DNA from: Rhodanobacter thiooxydans LCS2
GTDB taxonomy: Bacteria > Pseudomonadota > Gammaproteobacteria > Xanthomonadales > Rhodanobacteraceae
Length of the DNA stretch: 64,000 nucleotides
Direction of reading: 5' to 3'
Assembly: GCF_000264375.1 (NCBI RefSeq)
Contig: NZ_AJXW01000043.1
Span: 248,001-312,000, forward strand
Of this stretch, positions 48,071 through 59,075 are shown one piece after another. Position 1 is the first letter of the stretch. Every line of letters starts with the position of its first letter. The notes beneath the pieces were generated by a model that was not told the origin of the DNA, made no database searches, and was given only the letters and a program-made list of their open reading frames with translations. The position numbers and the translations under genes are program-made.

Positions 48071-48076
48071 ATTCTA
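48071..48076 (-). promoter_or_regulatory. possible -10 element upstream of hflK
   Basis: TAGAAT, five of six to consensus, about 138 bases upstream of hflK on the minus strand. No convincing -35 is seen. Confidence 0.3.
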
Positions 48077-48113
48077 GCAGAGCACGGCTCGCGCCGCGCG
48101 TGGTGCGCTGGCG

Positions 48114-49415
48114 TCATTCCGCCACGGCCAGCAGTTGGCGGAGCAGCTGGGTCTCGGTGGGGTCGCCGCCGCTAATTGGGGCGATCACGCTGCGCGGCGC
48201 GTCGATGCGCAGCTGCCAGCCGTGCTCGTCCACCGTCTCGCCGGTGATCGCACCGGCCGCCTTCAGCCGCGCATGCAGGCGTCCGGCCGACAACGGCAAC
48301 TGCAACGCCGACTGCACCCGCTCGCCGCCGAGCAGTTCGCCCAGCGCCTGGCGCAACAGGTCCAGCCCGGCGCCGGTGGCAGCGGACAGCCAGACCCGCA
48401 CCGGTTTGCCGGAGCCGTCGCGTTCGATCCGCGGCTCGGCGCCCGCCAGGTCGATCTTGTTCATCACGTGCAACTGCGGCACGTCGCCGGCATCGATCTC
48501 CTCCAGCACGTTGTCGACCACGCGGTGCAGGCGCTCGCGCTCCTCGTCGGCGGCGTCGCTGACGTGCAGCAGCAAATCGGCATCGCGCGCTTCGGCCAGG
48601 GTGGCGCGGAACGCGGCGACCAGGTCGTGCGGCAGTTCGCGGATGAAGCCGACGGTGTCGGCCAGCACGGCCGGGCCGCAGCTGAGATCCTCCAGCTTGC
48701 GCACGGTGGGATCGAGCGTGGCGAACAGTTGGTCGGCAGCGTAGACATCGCCGGTGGTCAGCGCGTTGAACAGGGTCGACTTGCCGGCGTTGGTGTAGCC
48801 GACCAGGGCCACGCGCGGCACCGTGTTGCGCAGCCGCGCGCGGCGCTGCTGGCCGCGCTGGGTCTGCACCTTTTCCAGTCGCTTGGTGAGCATCTTGACC
48901 CGCTCGCCGAGCAGGCGACGGTCGGTTTCCAGCTGGGTTTCGCCGGGACCGCGGTTGCCAATGGCGCCGCCGCGCTGGGTGTCCAGATGGGTCCAGCCAC
49001 GGACCAGCCGGGTGGCCAGGTGCTTCAGCTGGGCCAGCTCCACTTCCAGCTTGCCTTCGTGCGAGCGGGCGCGCTGGGCGAAGATGTCCAGGATCAGGCC
49101 GGCGCGGTCGACCACGCGGATACCCAGGTGTTTCTCCAGGTTGCGTTCCTGCACCGGAGTCAGCACGTGGTCGACCAGCACCAGGTCCGCCTCCAGCGCG
49201 CGCGCCGCCTCGGCCACCTCATCCGCCTTGCCGGTACCGATGTAGTAGCGGGGGTTGGGATCCTCGATGCGGGCAGCAATTACGCCCAGCACCTCGGCAC
49301 CGGCGGATTTCACCAGCTCGGTGAACTCTGCCGCGCGCCGCGCCGTATCACCTTCGCCGCGGGTGTGCGGCAGCACCAGCACGGCGCGGTCGCCTTTCTT
49401 TTGTCGGTCAAACAC
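48114..49415 (-). CDS. hflX: GTPase HflX
   Basis: 433 aa. HflX splits stalled 70S ribosomes under stress. The N-terminal domain (AVLVLPHTRGEGD, YYIGTGKADEVAEAARAL) and linker are followed by the G domain with G1 GYTNAGKSTLFNAL, G3 DTVGFIRELPHDLV and G4 MNKIDLAG. It is 57 bases downstream of hfq in the same direction. Confidence 0.96.
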   Translation of the reverse strand: MFDRQKKGDRAVLVLPHTRGEGDTARRAAEFTELVKSAGAEVLGVIAARIEDPNPRYYIGTGKADEVAEAARALEADLVLVDHVLTPVQERNLEKHLGIRVVDRAGLILDIFAQRARSHEGKLEVELAQLKHLATRLVRGWTHLDTQRGGAIGNRGPGETQLETDRRLLGERVKMLTKRLEKVQTQRGQQRRARLRNTVPRVALVGYTNAGKSTLFNALTTGDVYAADQLFATLDPTVRKLEDLSCGPAVLADTVGFIRELPHDLVAAFRATLAEARDADLLLHVSDAADEERERLHRVVDNVLEEIDAGDVPQLHVMNKIDLAGAEPRIERDGSGKPVRVWLSAATGAGLDLLRQALGELLGGERVQSALQLPLSAGRLHARLKAAGAITGETVDEHGWQLRIDAPRSVIAPISGGDPTETQLLRQLLAVAE

Positions 49416-49472
49416 GGGGGGGCGTGATCCTTCGGGAACAGACCCACTTCATGCGGGCTGATGCCCCTCCTA

Positions 49473-49769
49473 TCAAGCGTCCGCGTCGGCGGAAGCCGAC
49501 GTCGCGTCGGAATGATGGTCGTGACCTTCATGGCCCTCGTGGCCCTCGTGGCCATTGCCGATGCGTACGTTGCGGCTCGGCACCACGGTGGAGATGGCGT
49601 GCTTGTAGACCATCTGGCTCACCTGGTTGCGCAGCAACACCACGAACTGGTCGAACGACTCGACCGTACCCTGCAGCTTGATGCCATTGACCAGATAGAT
49701 GGCCACTGGCACGCGCTCGCGCCGCAATGCATTCAAAAACGGATCCTGCAACGACTGCCCCTTGGACAT
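49473..49769 (-). CDS. hfq: RNA chaperone Hfq with histidine-rich tail
   Basis: 98 aa. Hfq hexamers bind small RNAs and mRNAs. The Sm core is standard: [40 protein letters not shown] and the [12 protein letters not shown] Sm2 motif. The C-terminal tail is unusual: a run of Gly-His-Glu repeats followed by HDHHSD and an Asp/Ala/Ser end, encoded in part by a 9-base tandem repeat. The start is set by GGGGAG eight bases upstream. It lies between miaA and hflX as in E. coli. Confidence 0.96.
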   Translation of the reverse strand: MSKGQSLQDPFLNALRRERVPVAIYLVNGIKLQGTVESFDQFVVLLRNQVSQMVYKHAISTVVPSRNVRIGNGHEGHEGHEGHDHHSDATSASADADA

Positions 49770-49901
49770 TTCTTGTTCTCCCCTTGCCACGGACAGACCG
49801 GAGAAAAAACGCCGGTGGCGCCCCGGTCCAACATGACCGGATGTTAGCTGCTTTCAAATACTTGATGAAAGAAGATTTTTGCGCAGCGCAAGTGCACTGG
49901 G

Positions 49902-50870
49902 TCACGCTGGCGGCGCTGACCCGCCCGCCCCGCCCAGAAACAGCTGTACGGCCGCCGCGGCGCAGGTGGCCAAGCCGGGCTGATCGGGGTCGAACAGACG
50001 GGTGCCATAGTCACTGCGCAGCCAGGTGATCTGCCGCTTGGCCAGCTGGCGGGTGGCGAAGATGGCGCGATCGCGGAACCCGACCGCGTCGGTCTGGCCG
50101 TCCAGGTGTTCCCACGCCTGCCGGTAACCGACCGCGCGGATCGCCGGCAGGTCGGCGTGAAGGTCGCCCCGCGCCCGCAGCGCGCGCACTTCGTCCAGGA
50201 AACCCTCCGCCAGCATCGCGTCGAAACGCCGGGCGATGCGTTCGTGCAACACGCGCCGGTCGGCCGGCAGCAGAGCCAGCTTCAGCACTCGCCACGGAAA
50301 GCGCGCCGCCGCGCCGCCGCGCTGCAATTCGGACAATGGCCGGCCGGTCAGTTCGATCACTTCCAGTGCGCGCTGCAGGCGCTGCACGTCGTTGCGGCCG
50401 ATCCGGCTGGCGGAGACCAGATCGAGGGTTGCCAGCCGCATATGCATGGCCGGCCAGCCGAGTTGCCGCGCTTCGGCGGTCAGTCGCATGCGGGTCGCCG
50501 GATCGGCTTCCGGCAAGTCGGACAGCCCCTGCTGCAACGCACGGAAGTACAGCCCGGTGCCGCCGACCAGCAGCGGCACCCTGCCCTGCGCACTGATCCG
50601 CTGCATCACCGGCAGCGCGTCGGCGCAAAAATCCGCCGCCGAATACGGTTGCGCCGGATCGCGGATATCGACCAGCGCATGCGGATGGCGCGCCAGCGTC
50701 GCCGGGTCGGGCTTCGCCGTGCCGATGTCCATGCCGCGGTAGACCAGCGCCGAGTCGACGCTGACCAGGTCCAGCGGAAACCGCTCGCCCAGCCCGCACG
50801 CCAGCGCGGTCTTGCCGGAGGCGGTGGGGCCCATCAGGAAGATAGCGAGGGGGCGGGTGTCGAGCAGCAT
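49902..50870 (-). CDS. miaA: tRNA dimethylallyltransferase MiaA
   Basis: 322 aa. MiaA adds the dimethylallyl group to A37 of tRNAs that read UNN codons. The P-loop is [28 protein letters not shown] and [12 protein letters not shown] are the other hallmark motifs, and [12 protein letters not shown] is the tRNA-contact end. ATG at 50870 gives the usual length; the frame upstream is a chance extension through the repeat region. It heads the miaA-hfq-hflXKC-purA block. Confidence 0.97.
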   Translation of the reverse strand: MLLDTRPLAIFLMGPTASGKTALACGLGERFPLDLVSVDSALVYRGMDIGTAKPDPATLARHPHALVDIRDPAQPYSAADFCADALPVMQRISAQGRVPLLVGGTGLYFRALQQGLSDLPEADPATRMRLTAEARQLGWPAMHMRLATLDLVSASRIGRNDVQRLQRALEVIELTGRPLSELQRGGAAARFPWRVLKLALLPADRRVLHERIARRFDAMLAEGFLDEVRALRARGDLHADLPAIRAVGYRQAWEHLDGQTDAVGFRDRAIFATRQLAKRQITWLRSDYGTRLFDPDQPGLATCAAAAVQLFLGGAGGSAPPA

Positions 50871-50896
50871 CCAGGCAGTGTAACGGCGCGCTGTAC

Positions 50897-50969
50897 TGTA
50901 GGAGCGCACCCTGTGCGCGATGCTTTCCACCACATAACAAAAGCATCGCGCACAGGGGGCGCTCCTACA
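50897..50969. repeat. 30-bp inverted pair of GTAG-headed repeats
   Basis: Positions 50897-50926 and 50940-50969 are inverted copies with one mismatch, around a 13-base centre. Each half starts TGTAGGAGCGC on its own strand and has an internal hairpin GCGCA-CCCTG-TGCGC. It lies 27 bases upstream of the miaA start. Confidence 0.8.
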
Positions 50970-51010
50970 CGAGAATGCGAGAACCGCATCAAGATGCGGA
51001 CTCCAAAATG

Positions 51011-51041
51011 CGAAGGCCCGCATCGGCGACGCGGGCCTTCG
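51011..51041 (-). terminator. hairpin terminator after the DPP7-like gene
   Basis: An 11-bp perfect stem, CGAAGGCCCGC (51011-51021) with GCGGGCCTTCG (51031-51041), has a 9-base loop. In minus-strand reading it is followed by CATTTTGG. It begins 20 bases after the peptidase stop. Confidence 0.65.
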
Positions 51042-51061
51042 TTGTGACATCGACTGCCGGC

Positions 51062-53224
<2,163 letters not shown>

Positions 53225-53345
53225 GGAGATCTCCTGTGGGAAAACCCGCCGCGGGTAGACCGCAGCGGAAAAGAATCGCAATAACTTTCGACTTATGCCC
53301 GAGGCGGGCCGCGGCGGCATATGCCGCAAGTCATGCCTGCGACCT

Positions 53346-55499
53346 TCAGCGCACCGGCACGCCCAGCTCCTGCAGCAGCCACGGCGCCGGGTAGACCTTG
53401 TCCATCAGCCAGCGCATGTAGCGCAGGTCGACGTGGATGGCGCGCTTGTAGCGCGGGTCGAACATCCAGCTGGCGCTGACCGCCTCCCAGTTGCTGTCGA
53501 AGTTGAGGCCGACCAGCTCACCCTTCGCGTTCAACACCGGTGAGCCGGAATTGCCGCCGGTGGTGTCGAGGTTGCTGAGGAAGTTCACCGGCATGGCACC
53601 CGATTTCGGATCGAGGTAGCCGGCGTAGTCGCCCTTGGCGATCGCGTCGAGCAACGGTTTCGGCGCATCGAACGGCACCTCGCCGGTGTTCTTCTCGACG
53701 ATGCCCGCGGTGCTGGTCAGCGGCGCGTAGGCGACTGCGTCGCGCGCCGCGAGCGGGGTGACCTTGCCGTAGCTCACGCGCAGGGTGGAGTTCGCGTCCG
53801 GGTACACCGCCCGCCCCTGCTGCTTGCGGTAGGCGATCAGCGTCTGCATGTAGGCCGGGCGCAGGCGCAGCAGCTCGCCTTCGTGTGCCTTGCGCTCGTC
53901 GTCGATACGCAGCAACGCAGGCTGCAGCTTCGCGGCCAGTTGCAGCAGGCTGTCGTCGCTCGCGGCCAGCGTGGCCGCGTCGGTGTCCATCCAGTGCAGG
54001 CGCTGCGCCTCGTCGCCCAGCTTCGTGGCGGCGTAGACGCGATCCAGCGTGGCCGCCAGTTCGGCCGGAGTACGACCGAACGCGGCATCGAACTCGGCCA
54101 CATGCTGCGCGGCGGGCAACTGCTGGTAGCGGGCCAGCAGCGCACCCAGCAGACGCTTCTCCATCGCCGCATTGTAGCGGCGCTGGACCTGGCGCAGCTG
54201 ACCTGCGATCAGCTCCTCGTCGCGCTGCTGGTAGCCGATCTCGCGTTCGGCGTCGGGCTTGCCGCGCTCGTGCGCCAGCCGCTGCAGGCGCAGCGCCGAG
54301 CGCATCAGCTGGGTCTGCGACTGGATCAGGCCGAGCAGCAGGTCGCGCTCGCGGGTGGCGTTGCCGTCAGCGATCTGCGCCATCGCGGCGTCGATCTGCG
54401 GGCGCAGCGCCTGTGCATCGACCTGCCGGTCCAGCCAGCCCAACATCGCCGCCTCGTCCTGCTGGCGCACCGCCACCGCGTTGCTGCGCTTCAAGCCGTC
54501 CAGCTCCCCGCTGAAACGCTTGATGTTGTTCTTCAAGGACTGCAGCTGCGAGGCGTAGTGGATTGCCGCCTGCCTGTCGGCCTTGCCAGCGTCCTCGATC
54601 ACGTCCTGCAGCGCCTTCATCGTCGCCACCGCTGTGGGCAGGCGCCACTGCACCTGGTCGACGAACTCAGCGGCAGTGCGGTGGCGGTAGGTGATGCCGG
54701 GATAGCCGGCCAGCATCACGTAGTCGCCAGCACTGACGCCTTCGCGGGCGATCCTGAGGTGCGCCGGTGGCATGTAGGGCTTGTTGTCCTTCGAGTAATC
54801 GGCCGGTTTGCCGTCCGGGCCAACGTAGGCGCGCAGTACGGTGAAGTCGCCGCTGTGGCGCGGCCACACGAAGTTGTCCACCTCGTCGCCGTAGTTGCCG
54901 ATCGCGCGCGGCGGCGCGTAGACCAGCCGCACGTCGCGCAGCTCCAGTTGCTTCACCAGATAGAAGTCGCGGCCGTAGAACATGTTCGCGACGCTGCAGC
55001 GCATGCCGTCCTCGCGCTCGCATGCGGCGACCAGCGCCTTGCTCGCCGCGTCCACCGCGTCGTAGTAGGCGCGGCCGGTCTTGCCGCGGGCGTTGGCCAG
55101 CACCTGGTCGGTGACCTGGTCGAAGCCGACCGTGACGCGCAGGCGGAAGTCCGGGTTGGCCGGCAGCTCCTCGCCGCGACTGGCCGCCACGTAGCCCTGC
55201 TCGATCAGGTTGCGCTGCGCGTTGCTGTTGTACTGGATCACCCCGAACGCAACGTGGTGATTGGTCAACACCAGGCCTTGGTCGCTGACGAAGGCGCCGG
55301 TGGCGCCGCCGACCTTGACCACCGCATTGAGCGGCGCCCTGGTGAGATCGGCGAGGTCGGCGGGATTGCCCTGGAAGCCCGCCGCGTGCAGCTGTCCGCC
55401 GATGCCCGGCAGCTGCGATGGCATCCACATGCCCTCGTCGGCCTGTGCCGCCGGTGCCAGCATCATGGCCATGACCAAACCCATCTTCCGCAAACGCAT
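53346..55499 (-). CDS. S46-family dipeptidyl-peptidase, DPP11-like
   Basis: 717 aa paralogue of the gene downstream. Signal peptide MRLRKMGLVMAMMLAPAAQA, catalytic His in TNHHVAFGVIQ, catalytic Ser651 in GNSGSPV. The specificity position, 18 residues on, is Ser669 in GLNFDSNWEA; Ser or Arg there marks DPP11, which prefers Asp or Glu at P1. GGGGA precedes the ATG by about 8 bases. Together the two enzymes would cover hydrophobic and acidic peptides, feeding dipeptide import. Confidence 0.92.
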   Translation of the reverse strand: MRLRKMGLVMAMMLAPAAQADEGMWMPSQLPGIGGQLHAAGFQGNPADLADLTRAPLNAVVKVGGATGAFVSDQGLVLTNHHVAFGVIQYNSNAQRNLIEQGYVAASRGEELPANPDFRLRVTVGFDQVTDQVLANARGKTGRAYYDAVDAASKALVAACEREDGMRCSVANMFYGRDFYLVKQLELRDVRLVYAPPRAIGNYGDEVDNFVWPRHSGDFTVLRAYVGPDGKPADYSKDNKPYMPPAHLRIAREGVSAGDYVMLAGYPGITYRHRTAAEFVDQVQWRLPTAVATMKALQDVIEDAGKADRQAAIHYASQLQSLKNNIKRFSGELDGLKRSNAVAVRQQDEAAMLGWLDRQVDAQALRPQIDAAMAQIADGNATRERDLLLGLIQSQTQLMRSALRLQRLAHERGKPDAEREIGYQQRDEELIAGQLRQVQRRYNAAMEKRLLGALLARYQQLPAAQHVAEFDAAFGRTPAELAATLDRVYAATKLGDEAQRLHWMDTDAATLAASDDSLLQLAAKLQPALLRIDDERKAHEGELLRLRPAYMQTLIAYRKQQGRAVYPDANSTLRVSYGKVTPLAARDAVAYAPLTSTAGIVEKNTGEVPFDAPKPLLDAIAKGDYAGYLDPKSGAMPVNFLSNLDTTGGNSGSPVLNAKGELVGLNFDSNWEAVSASWMFDPRYKRAIHVDLRYMRWLMDKVYPAPWLLQELGVPVR

Positions 55500-55646
55500 T
55501 CGTATTTCCCCGGGTGGTTCGCAATAACTTGCGAACATAGAACGGAACGCCCGCGAGGGTAACGCTGCATCGCACACTGCCGCTTGGTCGACATCCCCGA
55601 GGAAACCGATGCCAAGCCGCACGATGGCGGCCGGCATCGGAGACGC

Positions 55647-57764
55647 TCAGCGGCAGGACTGCCCGGCCGGCGGCGGCAGCGCCAGGAACACCGTGCTCCA
55701 CAGCTGCGCAGCGTTGGATTCGTCCTCGTGCGCGCCTTCGGCACCGAACGGTTCGATGCGGTAATGGCCGTCGGCGTATGACCAGGACCACAGCTCCGAG
55801 GTACGCACCGCGCCAGCCGCGCAGATTGCCCGCCACAGCTCGGACTGTGCCGCCTCCAGGTGCTGACGGGTGGGGACGGACAGGTCGGCGCGGGCCAGCT
55901 GGCGCTTCAGGCCGGCAGCCATGATGGCCTGCTGCCAGGCCCAGACCACGGTGCCGTGGTACGCGTTGTTGCCAAAGCGCGACCACACCTCGCGATCGGC
56001 GTAGGCGGGGTTGGCGACCAGCATGCCCACGTCCGTCATCAGGCCCGCCGGGAACGGCCGCATCAGGCCGACCACATCGCGATCCAGCACGGCCGGGTCA
56101 GGCTTGCCGAACAACAAGCGGAAACCCTCGTCCGAATGCAGCACCGGAATCGGCTTGCCCTGCGCATCCAGCGCGATGGCGGGGAATTCCACGCCGGCGC
56201 CGCCCATGGCCTTCAGGGCGGAGGCATCGGACACGCCGATCTGCCTGGCGTAATCGCGCACCTGGCCGCTAGCGAGCTTGCTGGACAGGTGCACGGTGAA
56301 CAGGGCACTGGCGTGCTGTTCCCAGTCGCCAGCGCCGGCCGCGGCTGCGTGCAGGCGCTCGCGTTGTGCCGGCGTGGTGTAGCCATCCAGCAGGCCGGCG
56401 TCGAGGAACTGGCCGATCGCGCGCAGCGCGGCCGGCATCCAGACCGCGTTGACGTCGTACGGATAGCGGCCACGGCCGATACCCTCGTTGCTGTCGCGCC
56501 ATTGCCCGACCTTCGCGCCGGGTTTGAGCGCGATCAGGTTCGTGTACACCGGTTTGTGCGCGAATGCTTCGCTGCTGGCGGCAACGAACAGCAGGTTGCG
56601 CACCAGCGCATCACCCTGCCGCCCTGTCCCGAGCTTGCCGGCCAGGAAGGCGCGGGCGCCTTCGCGGCCGCGCGGATCCTCCAGCAACCATGCGGCCGCG
56701 ACCGGCGGCAGCATGTAGTTGCCGTCGATCATCGTGTAATCGTAGATCGGCGCAGCCGACGGCTTGCCCTCGTCCTTGAGGTGCTGCAGCACCGCGAACT
56801 CGCCGACGCCCTCCTCGTGCGCGACCTGGCCATCCGGCGAGAGACGCGCCAGCACCGAGGCGATCCCCGCGTCGACCGCGGCCGGCTGCAGCACCGGCAT
56901 CAGCAGGCGCAGCGACATCAGCGTATCGCGCCCGAAATAGGTATCGAAACGCCAGGAGCCGGCGAGGAATTTCTCGCGGTAGCTGAGGAACTGCAATGCC
57001 TCGCGGCTGCGCAGATCGGGTTGCGCATGGTCGTTGAGCAGGTTGGCGAACGGGGTCAGCGGCGTCTCGCCGGTGCTGGCCTCGATGCGCAGGCGCAGCG
57101 CCTCGCCCGCGCGATCCGGGCGCAGCACGATGTGCCCGCCCTCGCGGACGAAGCGGCCGTTGTCCGTGCTCAGCGCGATGGCGTAACCCGGTGCGCCGTC
57201 CAGCCGCTGGCGCTGCCAGCGGACCGAGCGTTCGGCGAGCTGCGGCGTGGCGACGATCTTCGGCGTGGCCGTCACCTGTGCGGCGTAACCCTGGCCGAGC
57301 TGGTAGTCGCGCAACACGCGGATGCTGCCGAGCACGGCATCCGTCAGCACCAAGCGATCAGCCGTGACACTGGCATCGGCGACGATGCCGTTCCAGGCGT
57401 GACCCTCCACGCTGCGCTGCTGGCCCGTCACCGGCCCCAGGGACCAGTGCACCGGTTTGTCGGTCGGCTCGAACCAGACGCCTGCACCGCTGTTGCCGGC
57501 CGGAAACGCCACCAGCACGCGCGGCTTCTCGCCGGAGCTGAGCAGCAGATGGGCCGCGACGGGGCCGTCCTGGAAAAACGCGTTCTCGATGTTCCCTTCC
57601 GTGATGCGGAACTGCAGCGGGCTCCCGGCCCCCTGGTCCGGCGCCGCCCGCGCCGCCGGCATCGCTGCCAGGCACACCATCAGTGCCAGCGATGAAACGA
57701 CAGAATGCCACCGCTGCTTCGGCGTCGCCGCCCCGACCACACTCGCCATCGTGCTCAAATGCAT
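55647..57764 (-). CDS. putative secreted glycosidase of (alpha/alpha)6-barrel type
   Basis: 705 aa. A signal peptide (about residues 1-42, ending AARA) is followed by a beta-rich N-terminal domain and then a long helical domain. Motifs of six-helix barrel glycosidases are seen: SWRFDTYFGRDTLMSLRLLM, EEGVGEFAVLQHLKDEG, TMIDGNYMLPPVAAAWLLED, QWRDSNEGIGRGRYPYDVNA and NNAYHGTVVWAWQQAIMAAG. The family resembles glucoamylase or glycogen-debranching-type enzymes, but the exact substrate cannot be assigned. Two acidic residues in the RDT and SNEG motifs are the probable catalytic ones. It is divergent from tdh. Confidence 0.65.
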   Translation of the reverse strand: MHLSTMASVVGAATPKQRWHSVVSSLALMVCLAAMPAARAAPDQGAGSPLQFRITEGNIENAFFQDGPVAAHLLLSSGEKPRVLVAFPAGNSGAGVWFEPTDKPVHWSLGPVTGQQRSVEGHAWNGIVADASVTADRLVLTDAVLGSIRVLRDYQLGQGYAAQVTATPKIVATPQLAERSVRWQRQRLDGAPGYAIALSTDNGRFVREGGHIVLRPDRAGEALRLRIEASTGETPLTPFANLLNDHAQPDLRSREALQFLSYREKFLAGSWRFDTYFGRDTLMSLRLLMPVLQPAAVDAGIASVLARLSPDGQVAHEEGVGEFAVLQHLKDEGKPSAAPIYDYTMIDGNYMLPPVAAAWLLEDPRGREGARAFLAGKLGTGRQGDALVRNLLFVAASSEAFAHKPVYTNLIALKPGAKVGQWRDSNEGIGRGRYPYDVNAVWMPAALRAIGQFLDAGLLDGYTTPAQRERLHAAAAGAGDWEQHASALFTVHLSSKLASGQVRDYARQIGVSDASALKAMGGAGVEFPAIALDAQGKPIPVLHSDEGFRLLFGKPDPAVLDRDVVGLMRPFPAGLMTDVGMLVANPAYADREVWSRFGNNAYHGTVVWAWQQAIMAAGLKRQLARADLSVPTRQHLEAAQSELWRAICAAGAVRTSELWSWSYADGHYRIEPFGAEGAHEDESNAAQLWSTVFLALPPPAGQSCR

Positions 57765-57904
57765 TCGCCCGCTCCGTTCCGTGACGCATAGTCTTGCGAC
57801 AGTAAAAGCACGGGTTCGGGATCACAACGCTGCACTGCACGACGCCGGCCTCCCGCGCGCCTCCTATAATGCCTGTTTACCTGCCTCTCCCCACGGAAAT
57901 TCCC

Positions 57905-58939
57905 ATGCCTCAGATGATGAAAGCCCTGGTCAAGCGCAAGCCCGAACAGGGCATCTGGATGGAAGAAGTGCCGCTGCCCGAGGCTGGCCCGAACGAGGTG
58001 CTGATCAAGATCGAGAAGACCGCCATCTGCGGCACCGACCTGCACATCTACAAGTGGGACGAGTGGAGCCAGCGCACGATCAAGCCGGGCCTCACCATCG
58101 GCCACGAGTTCGTCGGCCGCATCGTGGAGGTCGGCCCGGGCGTAACCGGCTACAAGGTCGGCGACCGCGTCTCGGCCGAGGGCCACATCGTCTGCGGGCA
58201 TTGCCGCAATTGCCGCGCCGGCCGCCAGCACCTGTGCCCGAACACCGTCGGCATCGGCGTGAACCGCAACGGCGCGTTCGCCGAGTATATGACCATGCCG
58301 GCCTCGAACCTGTGGCCGATCCCTGACCAGATCCCGTCCGAGCTGGCCGCGTTCTTCGACCCGTACGGCAACGCTGCGCACTGCGCGCTGGAGTTCGACC
58401 TGATCGGCGAGGACGTACTGATCACCGGCGCCGGCCCGATCGGCATCATCGCTGCCGGCATCGCCAAGCACGTGGGCGCGCGCAACGTGGTGGTCACCGA
58501 CGTCAACGACTACCGCCTGAAGCTGGCGGCCGACATGGGTGCCACCCGCGTGGTGAACGTGGCGAGCCAGTCGCTGAAGGACGTGATGAAGGACCTGCAC
58601 ATGGAAGGCTTCGACGTGGGCCTGGAGATGAGCGGCAACCCGCGCGCGTTCAATGACATGCTCGACTGCATGTACCACGGCGGCAAGATCGCCCTGCTCG
58701 GCATCCAGCCCAAGGGCGCCGGCATCGACTGGGACAAGGTGATCTTCAAGGGCCTCACCCTGCAGGGCATCTACGGCCGGCGCATGTACGAGACCTGGTA
58801 CAAGATGACCCAGATGGTGCTGACCGGCTTCCCGCTGCAGAAGGTGCTCACCCACCAGATCCGCATCGACGACTTCCAGAAAGGCTTCGACCTGATGGAC
58901 GCCGGCAGCTGCGGCAAGGTGGTCTGCTCCTGGAGCTGA
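57905..58939 (+). CDS. tdh: L-threonine 3-dehydrogenase
   Basis: 344 aa zinc-dependent medium-chain dehydrogenase that oxidises threonine to 2-amino-3-ketobutyrate. The catalytic zinc Cys is C42 ([15 protein letters not shown]), the structural zinc cysteines are in [18 protein letters not shown], and the NAD site is [18 protein letters not shown] at 57905 ([12 protein letters not shown]) gives the usual length. The next enzyme of the pathway, kbl, lies 3.9 kb downstream beyond a DUF748 gene. Confidence 0.96.
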   Translation: MPQMMKALVKRKPEQGIWMEEVPLPEAGPNEVLIKIEKTAICGTDLHIYKWDEWSQRTIKPGLTIGHEFVGRIVEVGPGVTGYKVGDRVSAEGHIVCGHCRNCRAGRQHLCPNTVGIGVNRNGAFAEYMTMPASNLWPIPDQIPSELAAFFDPYGNAAHCALEFDLIGEDVLITGAGPIGIIAAGIAKHVGARNVVVTDVNDYRLKLAADMGATRVVNVASQSLKDVMKDLHMEGFDVGLEMSGNPRAFNDMLDCMYHGGKIALLGIQPKGAGIDWDKVIFKGLTLQGIYGRRMYETWYKMTQMVLTGFPLQKVLTHQIRIDDFQKGFDLMDAGSCGKVVCSWS

Positions 58940-59075
58940 ACGAGCGCGGACGACGGTCGCCGTCTGTCATCGCCGGTTTCACGGCACCTGCGTAAACTTC
59001 CTGCGGCCGGTCGCTGCCGGCTGCAGGAAGTGCCCGGCGGGTGCCGCCGGTCCATGACGCCACCGGAAAGTCCGC

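Noticed and set aside
53883-55562. A 559-codon plus-strand frame opposite the DPP11-like gene
   Set aside because: No ribosome site, no domain pattern, and it is the mirror of an obvious S46 peptidase.
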